Part shown: positions 35,668 through 43,264 of the stretch, one piece after another | Numbering within the stretch: the stretch's first letter is position 1 | Layout: each line of letters opens with the position of its first letter | Source: Perognathus longimembris pacificus | Lineage: Eukaryota; Chordata; Mammalia; Rodentia; Heteromyidae | Assembly (NCBI RefSeq): GCF_023159225.1 | Contig: NC_063167.1 | Location: 6,789,734 to 6,853,733 of the forward strand | Direction: 5' to 3' | Length of the DNA stretch: 64,000 bases | Notes under the pieces: model-generated | Databases searched by the model: none | Seen by the model: the letters and a program-made list of their open reading frames with translations, nothing else | Told to the model about the DNA's origin: nothing | Translations under genes and position numbers: made by a program

Positions 35668-38483
35668 ACAAATACTCCTTGTGTTTGCTGCACTCCTGAG
35701 TCAAAATGCCAGACTTAATCCAGTCACCAGCAGGACCAACAGGCAGGAGGTCCAGTGCCTGGCCACCCTGAACCCGTTTCTTGTTGGGAAAAGAGATGGT
35801 AGAGGCCTTCCGGCTTCCCCCCAAATACAACATTGTCACAGTGTGGCGTTTCTCCATCCTCTCCTAGAGAAGCACCCAAAGTCTGCTGCATGCCAGAAAA
35901 GCCTGATTGCTTTACCTACCTGTGGGAGCGCCCAGAGCGGGGCGTGGCCGGTGCCCCACTGAGCCCGAACTGGGAATCCCAAGGCACAGCACCGGCTGAA
36001 CACGCGTGAGACAAAGGGCCCTGTGGGGAGGAGGAAGACTCATAGCCCAGCCGGCCTCCTGCCTCAGCCCACAAGGTCGCTTTGTTTGGTTGTTGAGGTT
36101 GGTTTTGAGGGATGTGTGTGTGTGCTCACGTGTGTGTGTGTGTGCGTGCGTGTGTGCTGGTCCGAGGGCATGAACTCAGAGCCTGTGTACTGTCCCTGAG
36201 CTCTTCTGTTCAAGGCTAGCGCTCTACCCTTGGCGCCACGGCTCCATCTCTGCTTTTGGTGGTTCATTGGAGATAAGAGTCACACAGCCTTGTGGCCCAG
36301 GCTGGCTTCGCGACCCTCAGACCTCAGCCTCCTGAGCAGCCAGCGCTACAGGCGTGAGCCGCCTGCACTGACCCACTGGTTTTGGTCCGTTCTAGGGCTT
36401 GTCTCTGGAGCCATCCTTCCACTTCTGACTTGGTTGCTGGCTAATTGGAGCTAAGAGTCTTACAGACTTTTCTGCCCCAGCCGGCTTTGAGCCCACAGCC
36501 TCCTGAGTCGCTGGGATTATAGGCGTGAGCCACCAGCACCCAGCTTGTTTGGGGGTGTTGTGGGGTTTTGTTCTTTTGGGGATTTTTTTTCCTTTTGTAT
36601 TTCCTCGAAACCCCTTCCTGGCATTTTTTATTATCTGTACAAAGGGATTCCACTTTGACATGTCTACGTAGGTCTCTAGCGTATCTGAGCCAGACTCCTC
36701 CCTCCTCCTTCCCGGCTCCTCACCTCCCAGTCATCGCAACATTCTTTTATTTTTCTTTTTTCTTTTTTCTTTTTTTTTGCCAGTCCTGGGCCTTCAACTC
36801 AGGGCCTGAGCACTGTCCCTGGCTTCTTTTTGCTCAAGGCTAGCACTCTGCCACTTGAGCCACAGCGCCCCTTCTGGCCGTTTTCTGTATATGTGGTGCT
36901 GAGGAATCAAACCCAGGGCTTCGTGTATACGAGGCAAGCGCTCTTGCCACTAGGCCACATTCCCAGCCCCTCAACACTCTTTATTGCTCCATTCTCCATC
37001 GGGTTTTGTTTTTCTGAGGCAGGGTGTCACCCTAGAACCTAGGAGGGCCCTGAGCTGACCATCATCCTCTTTCTCCTGAGAGCGGAGACGATATCTGTGT
37101 GTATCTCACTCCCTTGCATTCCATCAAAAACATCTATTTGGCTATCTTGGGGCCTTCACCCCAAGATTTCACACCCACTAGGTAAGCCTTCCGTCCCAGA
37201 GCCATATCCTTGTCCCCCAAACACATATGCACATACACCCTCATAAATGCACACTCACATGTGCACACACATGTGCGTGCAGAGCTACTGAGCACAGGAG
37301 CCTGGAGAAAGACCTGGAAGACAGAAAAGTCCATCCATATCAATCTCCAAATCAGCTAGCCGAAAAGCAAGGCTGGAGTACAAGCTCAGGGGTAGAGTGC
37401 CCGCCATGAGCAAGCGAACTGAACCACCACTAGGCGCTGAGTTCAAACCCTTGTACTGCCCCCCACCCCCAAGCAGACATAGGGAATTGGTTCGATGGAT
37501 CCGAGGAGCCCAAAGCAGATAAGTGAAGCAGCAGCCAGGGACACGGGGACAAGAAGTGAGGGTGGGGCCAGGCCCGGGCAGCAGAGCTGCAGAACCATGG
37601 TACAGACTGTGATTTTATTATACCGTGATAAGTTCTGGAGAATACTAAGCAAAACAGGATCTGGCTCTGGTGTTTCAAGAGGGCACCGGTGGCTCACGCC
37701 TGTCATCCTAGCTACTCAGGTGAGATCTGAGGATCAAGGTTCAAAGCCAGCCCGGGCAGGAAAGTCCATGAGACTCGTACCTCCAATGAACCACCAGAAA
37801 ACTAGAAGTGGCGCTGTGGCTCAAGTGGTAGAGCTAGCCTTGAGCTGAAGAGCTCAGGGACAGCGCCCAGGCCCAGAGTTCAAGCCCCATGACTGACAAA
37901 AAGAAAGGTCCTTCCGGCTGGGTGGGTGCAGGGACTCCTGCCTGTAACTCCAGCTACTCAAGAGTCATGTGAGGAGGATCAAGGTTCAAGCCTACCCCAG
38001 GTAAAAGTTAGCAAGAGCCCCATCTCGACCAATCAGCTGAGCATAGCAGTTTATGTCTCTACTCCTAGCCACATGGATAGCATAAGTAGGACGGAGGACC
38101 ACAGTCCAGGGAAGATTGAAGTCCCAGGCCAGGCCAGGCACAAAATGAAACTTACCTGAAAAATGAAGCAAAAAGAGAGGCTCGAGGGCAGCGTCCTTCT
38201 AACGGGGCAAGTCCAGAAGGTAAACCCAAGCACCACCCATAAAACGAGGGTCCTTGCAGGCGCTGGGGGCTCACGCCTGTCATCCTAGCGACTCAGGAGG
38301 CTGAGGTCTGAGAACTGGTTCAAAGCCAGCAAGGGCAGGAAAGTCCGTGAGACTCTTCTTCCCAACTAACCACCAAAAAGCCACAAGAGGAGCTGCGGCT
38401 CAAGTGAGAGAGTGCTAGCATGGAGCCAAACCGCCAAGTGAGAGAGAATGAGCCACACCCCCCCCAGCGCAAGCCCCAGTACC

Positions 38484-38536
<53 letters not shown>

Positions 38537-40111
38537 AACCAAAACTGGAGCTGAGGAAGAAATCTGGGGCAGGAGAAGCTCGTGGTTTTCTCTGACATTT
38601 AGCAAAGTTCTCAGCAGGGTCCTCTCCCCCCATCCCCCCCCACCTCTGCTGAGGGAAACCAAGCTGAATGTGCTTGCTGGAAGCTAGGGCAGCCTACTCC
38701 TCCTTCAGCCCCATCAGAAGCGAGATCTGGGGGTGGCTTCTGCCTGCTCTCTTTTCCAGCAGCCCCGGAACTTGTCCTGCCTAGCTTTGAACATGTGATG
38801 CTTCATGCCCCAAAGCTGAGTTCCGCAAGAGAGTGGTGTATAGGGGAGCCCTGGCTTAGGGCCCCGCTCTGCCGGCCTGCCCACTAAGCTGCTCTGTGGT
38901 CTCCATTGTCCACAGAGCTACAGAAGAGAACAAAAGCCCCGTCAGGGCTGCCAAGCTGCTGACCTTCAAGCTGACCTTCAAGACCAAACTCCCACTCCAA
39001 AGAGCTCCAGAAGTGGATTGTTCTCTTCTTTTCTGTCTATGCCATACTGTTCCTTGAACCCAGGGCCTCAGGGTCTCACTTGACTTCTTTTGCTCAAGGC
39101 TGGCATTCTACCACGTGAGCCACAGCTCCACTTCTGGCTTCTTGCTGGTTAATGGGACATAAGATTCTCAAGGAGGACTGGGACTGTGGTTAGTGCTAGA
39201 GTGCCTGCCTAACACGCATGAAGCCCTGGGTTTGATTCCTCAGTACCATATAAACAGAAAAAAGCCAGAAGTGGTGCTGTGGCTCAAGTGGTACAGCACT
39301 AGCCTTGAACACAGAGAGGCTCGGGGACAGCACCCAAGCCCTGAGTTCAAGCCCCAGGACTGGCAAAAGAAAAAAAAAAATCTCACAAACTTTTCTGCTT
39401 AGGGTGGCTTCAAGCCAGAATCCTCAGATCTCAGCCTCCTGAATAGCTAGGATCACAAGCGTGAGTCACCAGCACCTGGCTCAACACGATTTCTCCTTCT
39501 TCTTCTTCTTCTTTTTTTTTTTTTTTTGGCCAGTCCTGGGCCTTGAACTCAGGGCCTGAGCGCTGTCCCTGGCTTCTTTTTGCTCAAGGCTAGCACTCTG
39601 CCACTGGAGCCACAGCGCCACTTCTGGCCCTTTCTATATATGTGGTGCTGAGGAATCGAACCCAGGGCTTCATGTATACGAGGCAAGCACTCTACCACTA
39701 GGCCACATCCCCAGCCCACAACATGATTTCTTAACAGCAGATCTCAGCCCAGAAGGGGAGACCGCAGTTCCTAAGGGAAATAAGATTATTTCCTCCTTAC
39801 AACTGGATTGCTGGTGGCCAGGACTCTGATGTTTGACAATTCCTTTCAATGAGTACCCCCTTGTCTGCTGAACCTCAATGTCTTTCAAGGATCCCTGGGA
39901 ACACACAAGGAGGAGTCTGGCCAGCTCCCCCTGCCACACGCGCATGCGCACAGAGGCCTCCCCGTGGGGACCCGCCTCCCCTCCCACGGGAGCTGTGGCA
40001 GGCCTGAGCGTGCAGAACTCCTCTCTCCTCTTCCTCCTGGGGCCAGCGAAGCCGTGGTAAGGACGCCTGGTGAAGGGACACTTACCAGAGGACTGGCCAG
40101 GCCCCCCACAT
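16388..40111 (-). CDS. CIROZ: CIROZ (C1orf127 ortholog), 12 coding exons
   Basis: Secreted or extracellular ZP-N domain protein associated with the ciliated left-right organizer. Coding exons in transcript order: 40111-40086, 36020-35920, 31823-31725, 28952-28828, 27615-27472, 24509-24471, 23074-22937, 22423-22339, 21021-20822, 20733-20610, 17262 to about 17003, 16819-16388. All junctions through exon 11 have AG/GT borders and compatible phases, and the first ten exons sum to 1081 nt. The product starts with a signal-like hydrophobic stretch. A first ZP-N-like unit follows (exons 3-5, cysteines in ECF, KCG, SACF and MKC), then a second beta-rich region (exons 7-10), then a Pro/Ser-rich tail (exons 11-12). 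The assignment rests on resemblance to the human C1orf127 protein as I remember it, and on the expected head-to-head position beside TARDBP. The estimated length is 550-590 residues depending on the exon 11 donor, shorter at the C terminus than human. No alignment could be run. Confidence 0.85.
17003..17262 (-). CDS. CIROZ: CIROZ exon 11, Ser/Pro-rich tail (3' boundary uncertain)
   Basis: Acceptor TTTCTGGAAG; the first two bases complete the glycine of exon 10. The start reads SGAELPASTATPRIPPSSSS and is recognisably the human C1orf127 tail. The frame meets a TAG at 16,984-16,982 and a TGA further on, so an intron is needed before exon 12. Possible phase-0 donors are AAG|GTCCCT (exon ending 17,003, weak) or GGG|GCAAGT (exon ending 17,126, a GC-type donor). 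If neither is used the protein ends at the TAG. Confidence 0.6.
17455..17655 (-). mobile_element. B1-Geo SINE in CIROZ intron 10
   Basis: Reverse copy preceded by a CG/CA-alternating tail. Confidence 0.87.
17908..18132 (+). mobile_element. B1-Geo SINE in CIROZ intron 10
   Basis: Complete apart from a small deletion in the right half. Confidence 0.87.
18213..18440 (+). mobile_element. B1-Geo SINE in CIROZ intron 10
   Basis: Complete; tail contains AATACAAATAAAAAC. Confidence 0.88.
18441..18991. other. unique sequence in CIROZ intron 10
   Basis: Nothing recognisable apart from short A-runs. Confidence 0.5.
18992..19044 (+). repeat. (TG)n
   Basis: About 26 uninterrupted TG units. Confidence 0.97.
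19045..19205 (-). mobile_element. partial B1-Geo SINE
   Basis: Reverse; the first part of the right half has been replaced by the TG tract. Confidence 0.78.
19206..20276. other. unique sequence in CIROZ intron 10
   Basis: AT-rich to about 19,780, then GC-rich. No exon with a matching phase found. Confidence 0.5.
20277..20505 (+). mobile_element. B1-Geo SINE with (GGGA)n tail
   Basis: Complete copy whose tail became GGGA/GGAA repeats to 20,543, about 70 bases from CIROZ exon 10. Confidence 0.88.
20610..20733 (-). CDS. CIROZ: CIROZ exon 10
   Basis: 124 nt; acceptor TCACCCACAG, donor GTGG|GTAAGG. Encodes a CQE motif and then YRVDLSLEFAESLTPVLWTV and FFQCV, the end of the structured part. It leaves one base of a glycine codon for exon 11. 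Confidence 0.92.
20822..21021 (-). CDS. CIROZ: CIROZ exon 9
   Basis: 200 nt; acceptor CTCTGCCCCAG, donor CAG|GTCAGT. Encodes SPQPESEVFVHIPKRRLGLI and later SFLRVQPSD and ENEDFLVVGLPAAALL, all strongly resembling the human protein as I remember it. Phase 1 in, phase 0 out. Confidence 0.92.
21065..21290 (+). mobile_element. B1-Geo SINE in CIROZ intron 8
   Basis: Diverged B1 half (CAGGCCTGTGGCTTCCACCT) and a clear right half. Confidence 0.82.
21903..22120 (-). mobile_element. B1-Geo SINE in CIROZ intron 8
   Basis: Reverse, preceded by TGTCTGCC tails. Confidence 0.87.
22339..22423 (-). CDS. CIROZ: CIROZ exon 8
   Basis: 85 nt; acceptor GTTTCCCCAG, donor CCAG|GTAACA. Encodes VQNVSMELLPLWLVGG and YSLEAACPP, with an NVS sequon and a cysteine. 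It ends with one base that completes a Val codon with exon 9. Confidence 0.9.
22937..23074 (-). CDS. CIROZ: CIROZ exon 7
   Basis: 138 nt, 46 codons, phase 0 at both ends; acceptor TGTCTCTCTAG, donor GAG|GTCAGC. Encodes TPWLLSLRGEMVASLEDASL and an alternating hydrophobic segment (VAINVTTVTV) with an NVT glycosylation sequon. It begins the second beta-rich ZP-N-like region. Confidence 0.9.
23480..23698 (+). mobile_element. B1-Geo SINE in CIROZ intron 6
   Basis: Ends with a short CA tract. Confidence 0.85.
23795..23948 (+). mobile_element. 5'-truncated IDL-Geo SINE
   Basis: Begins at ATGAAGCCCTGGGTTCGATT, lacking the A-box part of the left half. Confidence 0.9.
24182..24408 (+). mobile_element. 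B1-Geo SINE next to CIROZ exon 6
   Basis: Complete; ends about 60 bases from the microexon on its downstream side. Confidence 0.87.
24471..24509 (-). CDS. CIROZ: CIROZ exon 6, 39-nt microexon
   Basis: Thirteen codons (VSRPLPLRNHSRQ) between GTTCCGCAG and CAG|GTAGGC. It is phase 0 at both ends, so it can be included or skipped without a frameshift. The peptide fits the linker I recall between FIQ and the PW-LSLRG segment in the human protein. Confidence 0.8.
24803..24965 (+). mobile_element. 3'-truncated B1-Geo SINE
   Basis: Full B1 half, but the right half stops after AAGGGGTAGAA. Confidence 0.82.
25340..25575 (+). mobile_element. B1-Geo SINE with (GAAG)n tail
   Basis: Right half shortened; tail AATAAAATAGAATAAAAAG then GAAG repeats. 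Confidence 0.83.
25600..26030. promoter_or_regulatory. unique AT-rich block in CIROZ intron 5, candidate enhancer
   Basis: Repeat-free DNA containing the 12-mer GGGCACACTTAA twice (25,728 and 25,787; CACTTAA is an NKX2-type core) and TTTAATTAAAACTTAA. It is not coding. The enhancer idea is inference from motif content and repeat exclusion. Confidence 0.3.
26468..26672 (+). mobile_element. IDL-Geo SINE
   Basis: Complete, with an (AAAT)n tail. Confidence 0.94.
26697..26895 (+). mobile_element. IDL-Geo SINE
   Basis: Second tandem copy; the flanks AAAATGCAGATGG on both sides look like its target duplication. Confidence 0.9.
26908..27205 (+). mobile_element. B1-Geo SINE plus partial Geo repeat
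   Basis: Complete copy with an A18-20 tail, then an extra fragment (GTCCTGAGTTCAAGCACCAG) of another right half. Confidence 0.85.
27472..27615 (-). CDS. CIROZ: CIROZ exon 5, end of first ZP-N-like domain
   Basis: 144 nt, 48 open codons, phase 0 at both ends; acceptor TCCTCTTTCCAG, donor CAG|GTAGCG. Encodes NANYRLEIRILRKRV and SDRYIMKCP, the latter carrying the fourth ZP-N cysteine. Confidence 0.9.
27893..28000 (-). mobile_element. (TG)n and partial Geo half
   Basis: TG tract to 27,925 followed by a reversed right-half fragment (GTGCTCTACCACTTGAGCCA). Confidence 0.75.
28440..28668 (+). mobile_element. B1-Geo SINE in CIROZ intron 4
   Basis: Complete, with a GA-rich tail to 28,700. Confidence 0.85.
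28718..28800 (+). mobile_element. monomeric ID element
   Basis: GGGGCTGGGAGCATGGTTCG to a B box (AGCCCGATCCTC), with no Geo half attached. It ends about 30 bases from CIROZ exon 4. Confidence 0.8.
28828..28952 (-). CDS. CIROZ: CIROZ exon 4, ZP-N core
   Basis: 125 nt with acceptor CTCATCGCAG and donor GAG|GTGGGT. Encodes LLAKCGYLLRPESEG and FRALYSACFVQKE, supplying the second and third ZP-N cysteines. Ends at a codon boundary, matching the next exon. Confidence 0.9.
29080..29290 (-). mobile_element. L2 fragment in CIROZ intron 3
   Basis: CCTCAGGGCCTTTGCACTGG is the conserved antisense L2 3' segment. No younger boundaries were seen. Confidence 0.6.
29463..29680 (+). mobile_element. B1-Geo SINE
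   Basis: Complete but diverged. Confidence 0.83.
29783..30025 (-). mobile_element. B1-Geo SINE
   Basis: Reverse copy facing the previous one; the pair could form a hairpin in RNA. Confidence 0.87.
30030..30840. promoter_or_regulatory. 800-bp repeat-free AT-rich block in CIROZ intron 3, candidate conserved element
   Basis: No SINE, no coding frame. The core at 30,500-30,700 is dense in TAAT/ATTA motifs (for example CCATTAATAATGG). I regard it as the best candidate conserved enhancer in the window, by composition only. Confidence 0.35.
30858..31092 (+). mobile_element. B1-Geo SINE in CIROZ intron 3
   Basis: Complete with an A tail. The flank AGGAATTTCTAGAATGA occurs before it (30,841) and, with one change, after it (31,097 on), suggesting a target duplication. 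Confidence 0.88.
31112..31352 (+). mobile_element. B1-Geo SINE in CIROZ intron 3
   Basis: Complete copy immediately after the previous one's duplicated flank. Confidence 0.88.
31725..31823 (-). CDS. CIROZ: CIROZ exon 3, start of first ZP-N-like domain
   Basis: 99 nt with acceptor CCCCCACAG and donor CAG|GTAAGG. It encodes KVECFSDYMALRIPRP followed by a Leu/Arg-rich helix-like stretch. The ECF cysteine is the first of the four expected in a ZP-N fold. It starts in phase 1 and ends with one base of a glycine codon. Confidence 0.88.
31995..32120 (+). repeat. TGTGCA-rich microsatellite
   Basis: Alternating purine-pyrimidine DNA with TGCATG and TACATGTA palindromes. Confidence 0.9.
32158..32228 (+). 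repeat. GATGGTGG-type degenerate minisatellite
   Basis: Imperfect GATG/GGTGG repeats over about 70 bases. Confidence 0.85.
32378..32468 (+). mobile_element. Geo/ID-like fragment
   Basis: GGTGGCAGAGCACCAGCC and TTTGAGTCCTGAGCT mark a tRNA-like A box and B box. Confidence 0.55.
32700..33310 (-). mobile_element. L2 3' end, split by a SINE
   Basis: CCTCAGGGCCTCTGCACA before and CTGTTCCCTG with CACCTCCTCCAGGAAG after the B1-Geo at 32,950-33,180 form one antisense L2 3' end, an ancient mammalian repeat. Short CCCCTGA tandem copies follow. Confidence 0.7.
32950..33180 (-). mobile_element. B1-Geo SINE inside the L2
   Basis: Complete reverse copy splitting the L2 3' end. Confidence 0.88.
33311..34628. 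other. unique sequence in CIROZ intron 2
   Basis: 34,100-34,280 is repeat-free and moderately AT-rich. No exon supported. Confidence 0.5.
34629..34681 (+). repeat. (GT)n
   Basis: About 26 GT units with one GC. Confidence 0.97.
34682..35060 (+). mobile_element. reverse partial and forward complete B1-Geo pair
   Basis: A truncated reverse copy (34,682-34,812) abuts a forward copy (34,815-35,060) with an A-rich tail, giving an inverted pair. Confidence 0.83.
35392..35672 (+). mobile_element. B1-Geo SINE with (CA)n tail
   Basis: Complete copy ending in CA repeats at 35,634-35,670, about 250 bases downstream of CIROZ exon 2 in gene direction. Confidence 0.88.
35920..36020 (-). CDS. CIROZ: CIROZ exon 2
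   Basis: Pyrimidine-rich acceptor (TCTTCCTCCTCCCCACAG) and strong donor (ACAG|GTAGGT). The 101 nt are one base completing a codon, 33 open codons and one base, exactly fitting the phases of exons 1 and 3. The peptide begins ALCLTRVQPVLCLG and carries the rest of the signal peptide plus a basic, proline-rich linker. Support is by splice logic rather than strong sequence recognition. Confidence 0.65.
36115..36545 (-). mobile_element. two reverse B1-Geo SINEs in CIROZ intron 1
   Basis: TG tract, then copies at about 36,150-36,365 and 36,378-36,545, the second lacking part of its right half. Confidence 0.83.
36772..36970 (-). mobile_element. IDL-Geo SINE
   Basis: Complete, with a T-rich (tail) low end. 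Confidence 0.94.
36971..37679. other. unique sequence in CIROZ intron 1
   Basis: A diverged tRNA-like fragment at about 37,365-37,470; otherwise nothing recognised. Confidence 0.45.
37680..37905 (+). mobile_element. B1-Geo SINE
   Basis: Low-divergence copy with a small deletion after TAGCTACTCAGG. Confidence 0.9.
37912..38040 (+). mobile_element. B1-like fragment
   Basis: GGGACTCCTGCCTGTAACTC and AGCAAGAGCCCCATCTCGAC: a B1 monomer pattern, diverged. Confidence 0.6.
38257..38536 (+). mobile_element. B1-Geo SINE with (CA)n tail
   Basis: Complete copy whose tail is about 25 CA units (38,484-38,534). Confidence 0.9.
38537..39034. other. unique sequence in CIROZ intron 1
   Basis: No repeat or exon recognised. 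Confidence 0.5.
39035..39480 (-). mobile_element. B1-Geo SINE interrupted by an IDL-Geo
   Basis: Reverse B1-Geo resumes at ATCTCACAAACTTTTCTGCT after a forward IDL-Geo (39,174-39,380); the repeated flank AAGATTCTCA / AAATCTCACA marks the site. Confidence 0.87.
39508..39718 (-). mobile_element. IDL-Geo SINE
   Basis: Complete. It is followed on the high side by CACAACATGATTTCT, and CAACACGATTTCT lies at 39,482 on the low side: a target duplication with one mismatch. Confidence 0.94.
40086..40111 (-). CDS. CIROZ: CIROZ exon 1 (coding part, signal peptide start)
   Basis: ATG at 40111-40109 with A at -3, eight codons (MWGAWPVL) and two extra bases before a strong donor (CTG|GTAAGTG). Joined to the 35,920-36,020 exon this makes an in-frame hydrophobic N terminus, MWGAWPVLWALCLTRVQPVL, typical of a signal peptide. 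It was chosen because it is the only upstream ATG exon I found with both a strong donor and the required phase 2. Confidence 0.7.
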
Positions 40112-40139
40112 CCTCGACGTGGTGGCTCTTTGCTCCCTG

Positions 40140-40185
40140 GAGGAATGTCTTCAGAAGCAGCGCCCTGCTCATAAATAAAGGGGAG
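40140..40185 (-). promoter_or_regulatory. CIROZ: possible CIROZ core promoter
   Basis: Read on the minus strand, an AT-rich TTTATTTAT motif lies about 60 bases upstream of the CIROZ ATG in otherwise GC-rich DNA. A start site would then fall about 30 bases before the ATG. This is motif-level inference only. Confidence 0.3.
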
Positions 40186-40401
40186 CCTGTCCCCCTCCCC
40201 CTTCTGCAGGGTGGGGGTGTCACTTAGGTGCCAGAAAGCTCCAGTGGGTATCCACACTCCTCGGCTCCACCCCGAACCCCAGGGTAAGATGAATGTGTCA
40301 GCCTTGGGTAAACACAATGAGAAGGGTGCGAGCAGGCTGGGAGGAGGCGGAGCTCCGAGGTACAGCCTGGGTTCCAACTCCAGGGAAGAAGGAGGAACGG
40401 G

Positions 40402-40660
40402 GCACGGTGACTCACGCCTGTAGTCCCAGCGACTCAGGAGGCTGGAATTTGAGGATTGCCATTGGAAGCCAACCTGAGCAGGAAAGTCCCTGAGACTCTC
40501 CTCTCCAATGAACCACCTAAAAACCAGAAGTGGATCTGTGGCTCTAGGCTGGAGTAGAAAGCTCCAGTATAGCACCCAGGCCCTGAGGTCAAGGAAAAAT
40601 GGAGGAGGAAGAGGAGGGGGGAGGGGAAGGAGGAGGAAGAGGAAGAAGAAGGAGAAAAGG
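40402..40660 (+). mobile_element. B1-Geo SINE with GGA-rich tail
   Basis: Right half partly deleted; tail is a GAGGAGG/GAAGAA tract. It lies about 290 bases upstream of the CIROZ start codon in gene direction. Confidence 0.82.
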
Positions 40661-41084
40661 GGTCAGAAGAGATTGGTTCTACTGATTCCCCTTTGGTGGA
40701 GGAAAAGGGGAGGCAAGGAGGCTGGGCCTCCACCTCAGCAGGAATAAGCCAAGATGTGCGGGGGCGGGGGTGTGGAGAAAAGCAGCATGGAGGGGGGGAA
40801 GGTTTCTGAGCAGCCCAGGGAGGGGGTGTGGATAGAGAATTCCCTGTGACCAGCTGTCACGTGTCTCGCTCGGGCTTCTCCTGGTGCACTGCGACTACCA
40901 GGTGGAAGGCCCAGAAGGGAAAGTGAAGAAGCAGAAAGGCCAGCTGAGCTTCCGGAGCCTTCCCCACCACCGCAGCCCATGGCTGGAGTCTGGGCTCCAG
41001 CCCCCCGCTCCCTCCAGCCCCCTCCCCCCCCCGGCTCTGCTCCCCCCAGCTCCCCAAGCAGCCAAGCCGTCCACAGGAGCAGAG
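40661..41084. other. unique sequence upstream of CIROZ
   Basis: Includes a plus-strand frame (40,884 onward) that runs into a SINE; not supported as a gene. Confidence 0.4.
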
Positions 41085-41285
41085 CGCACGGCTCACGCCT
41101 GTAATCCCAGCTACGCAGAAAACGGAGATCTGGAGAATCAAGTTCAAGCCAGACTGGACAGAAAAGTCTGAGAGACTCTATCTCCAAAATAACCTGCAAA
41201 ATATATAGCATTATCAATAGGGTTCAAGTGGTCTAGCCCCAGCCAAGCACGTACAAAGTCCTGAGTTCAAACACTAGTACCTCCA
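41085..41285 (+). mobile_element. old B1-Geo SINE
   Basis: B1 half clear (GGCTCACGCCTGTAATCCCA); right half decayed. Confidence 0.7.
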
Positions 41286-41359
41286 GATCCATCTTTCCCC
41301 TTCTCCTGAGTTATTTCTTTGTTTTCTTTGTCTTCCTCCCCCTCCCCTCTTTTATTGGT

Positions 41360-41722
41360 GTGTGTGCTGGTACTGGGGCCTTGAACTCAGGGTCAGGACA
41401 CTGTCCCTTAGCCTGTGTGTGTGTATGTGTGTGTGTGTGTGTGTGTGCGCGCGCGCGCGCGCATGCCAACCCAGGGGCCTGAACTTGGCCTGAGCACTGT
41501 CCCTGAGCTTCTTTTGCTCAAGCCTACCACTCCACCACTTGAGCCACAGCATCACTCTGGCTTTTTCTGTGTATGCGGTGCTGAGGAATCGAACCCAGGG
41601 CTTCATGCATGCTAGGCAAGCACTCGACCACTAGGTCACCTTCCCAGCCCTGTCCCTTAGCTATTTCACTCGAAGCTGGCACCGTACCGCTTAAGCCACA
41701 ACTCCACTTCAGGCTTTTTCCT
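41360..41722 (-). mobile_element. B1-Geo piece interrupted by IDL-Geo
   Basis: IDL-Geo (about 41,465-41,650) with a TG tail is flanked by a perfect 12-bp duplication, CTGTCCCTTAGC (41,401-41,412 and 41,650-41,661), within a reverse Geo half. Confidence 0.88.
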
Positions 41723-41744
41723 TTTTTCTATGAGTGTTCCCCCC

Positions 41745-41985
41745 CCCACATCTGTTATTGGGGTGGGGGGGTTGTGGGGCTTGAACTCAGGGCCTGGGCA
41801 CTGCCCTTCAGCTCTTTTGGTCAAGGCTAGTGCTCTACTACTTTGAGCCATAGTTCCACTTAAGGTTTTCTGATGGTTAATTGGAGATAAGAGTCTCGTG
41901 GACTTTCCTGCCCAGGCTGGGTTTGAACTGTCATCCTCAGATCTCAGCCTCTGAGCAGCTAGTGGCTCACGCCACCAGCATCTAG
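41745..41985 (-). mobile_element. B1-Geo SINE
   Basis: Reverse, complete except for a short deletion near its start. Confidence 0.85.
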
Positions 41986-42189
41986 CTGTTTCTTTTTTTA
42001 TAATACATATATTAAGTACCACACATTCCCCTCCCCCCACACCTTCTTTCCTTCTTCCAATCCTTTCGGCACCCCCTACCAAGCAGTTTCCCTTTTGCAA
42101 TAATGTCACTTATTATTCATGTTATTGTTGTTGTGGTAATTTTAGGTCTAGATTTTTCTAGGTTGCTTAACTTTTAGTTTAGTTTAGTT

Positions 42190-42652
42190 TTGTGCCATTC
42201 CGGGGGCTCAAGCCCCAGGTACTTTCCCTGAGCTTTTGTGCTCAAAGGTAGCACTCTACCACTTGAGCCACAGCACCATTCCTGGCTTTTTTTTGTTTTG
42301 TTTGTTTTTGTTTTTTTGGCCAGTCCTGGGGCTTGAACTCAGGGCCTGAGCACTGTCCCTGGCTTCTTTTTTGCTCAAGGCTAGCACTCTGCCACTTGAG
42401 CCACAGCGCCACTTCTGGATATTTTCTGTATATGTGGTGCTGGGGAATCAAACCCAGGGCCTCATGTATATGAGGCAGGCACTCTTGCCACTAGGCCATA
42501 TCCCCAGCCCCATTCCTGGCTTTTTGGTGGTTCATTGGAGATAAGAGTCTCACGGATTTTCCTGCCTGGGCTGGCTTTGAACTGCCATCCTCAGAGCTCA
42601 GCTTCCTGAGTAGCTAGAGTGACAGGGGTGAGCTCCTGGCATCAGCCTCTGC
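42190..42652 (-). mobile_element. B1-Geo SINE interrupted by IDL-Geo
   Basis: IDL-Geo (about 42,292-42,509) is flanked by CCATTCCTGGCTTTTT at 42,276 and again at 42,510, a 16-bp target duplication in the B1-Geo. Confidence 0.92.
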
Positions 42653-43029
42653 TTCTCTTTTCAGCTCTCCCTCTATGGCTGTGCCTCTTCTTTCCCCCTC
42701 AATGGCCCTGGCTTTGCTTTGGGCCACCTGGGAACTCCGAGAGCTGCAACCTGGTCCCCTGTGGTCTGATGGGTGGAAGCTATTTGTCCCCAGGGTCTGT
42801 TCACACACAGCTGGAAGGCTCCCCTCCCGCCTCAAACAAGAGCAAACAAGAGCAGGACCAGCTGGTTAAACACCACAAGGACCCTTGAGGCAAGCCAGAG
42901 GAGGCCGGGAGGGTGGGCCCAGTACAGACCCTGGGGTCACCAAGGGAGCGAGTTCAACACACAACTCACTCACCCCAGAGAGCCTGCAGGGACTTCCAGG
43001 CTTCTGTTGAAACCTTATTTTATTTTTAT
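42653..43029. other. unique intergenic sequence
   Basis: No gene recognised. Confidence 0.5.
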
Positions 43030-43235
43030 TTTTATTTTTTGGCCAGTCCTGGGGCTTGGACTCAGGGCCTGAGTACTGTCCCTGGCTTCTTTTTGCTCAA
43101 GGCTAGCACTCTGCCACTTGAGCCACAGCGCCACTTCTGGCCGTTTTCTGTATATGTGGTGCTGGGGAATCGAACCCAGGGCTTCATGTATACGAGGCAA
43201 GCATTCTTGCCACTAGGCCATATCCCCAGCCCCTG
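43030..43235 (-). mobile_element. IDL-Geo SINE
   Basis: Complete; TGAAACCTTA on both sides is a likely target duplication. Confidence 0.94.
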
Positions 43236-43264
43236 AAACCTTAAAGAGCTTTCAACAAACAAGC

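Noticed and set aside
39670..40575. 301-codon minus-strand frame covering the CIROZ start region
   Set aside because: Runs through an IDL-Geo and a B1-Geo SINE; the real signal is the short exon at 40,086-40,111 in another context.
42675..42869. Plus-strand frame beginning with a signal-peptide-like stretch
   Set aside because: No donor or continuation, no family resemblance, and flanked by SINEs.
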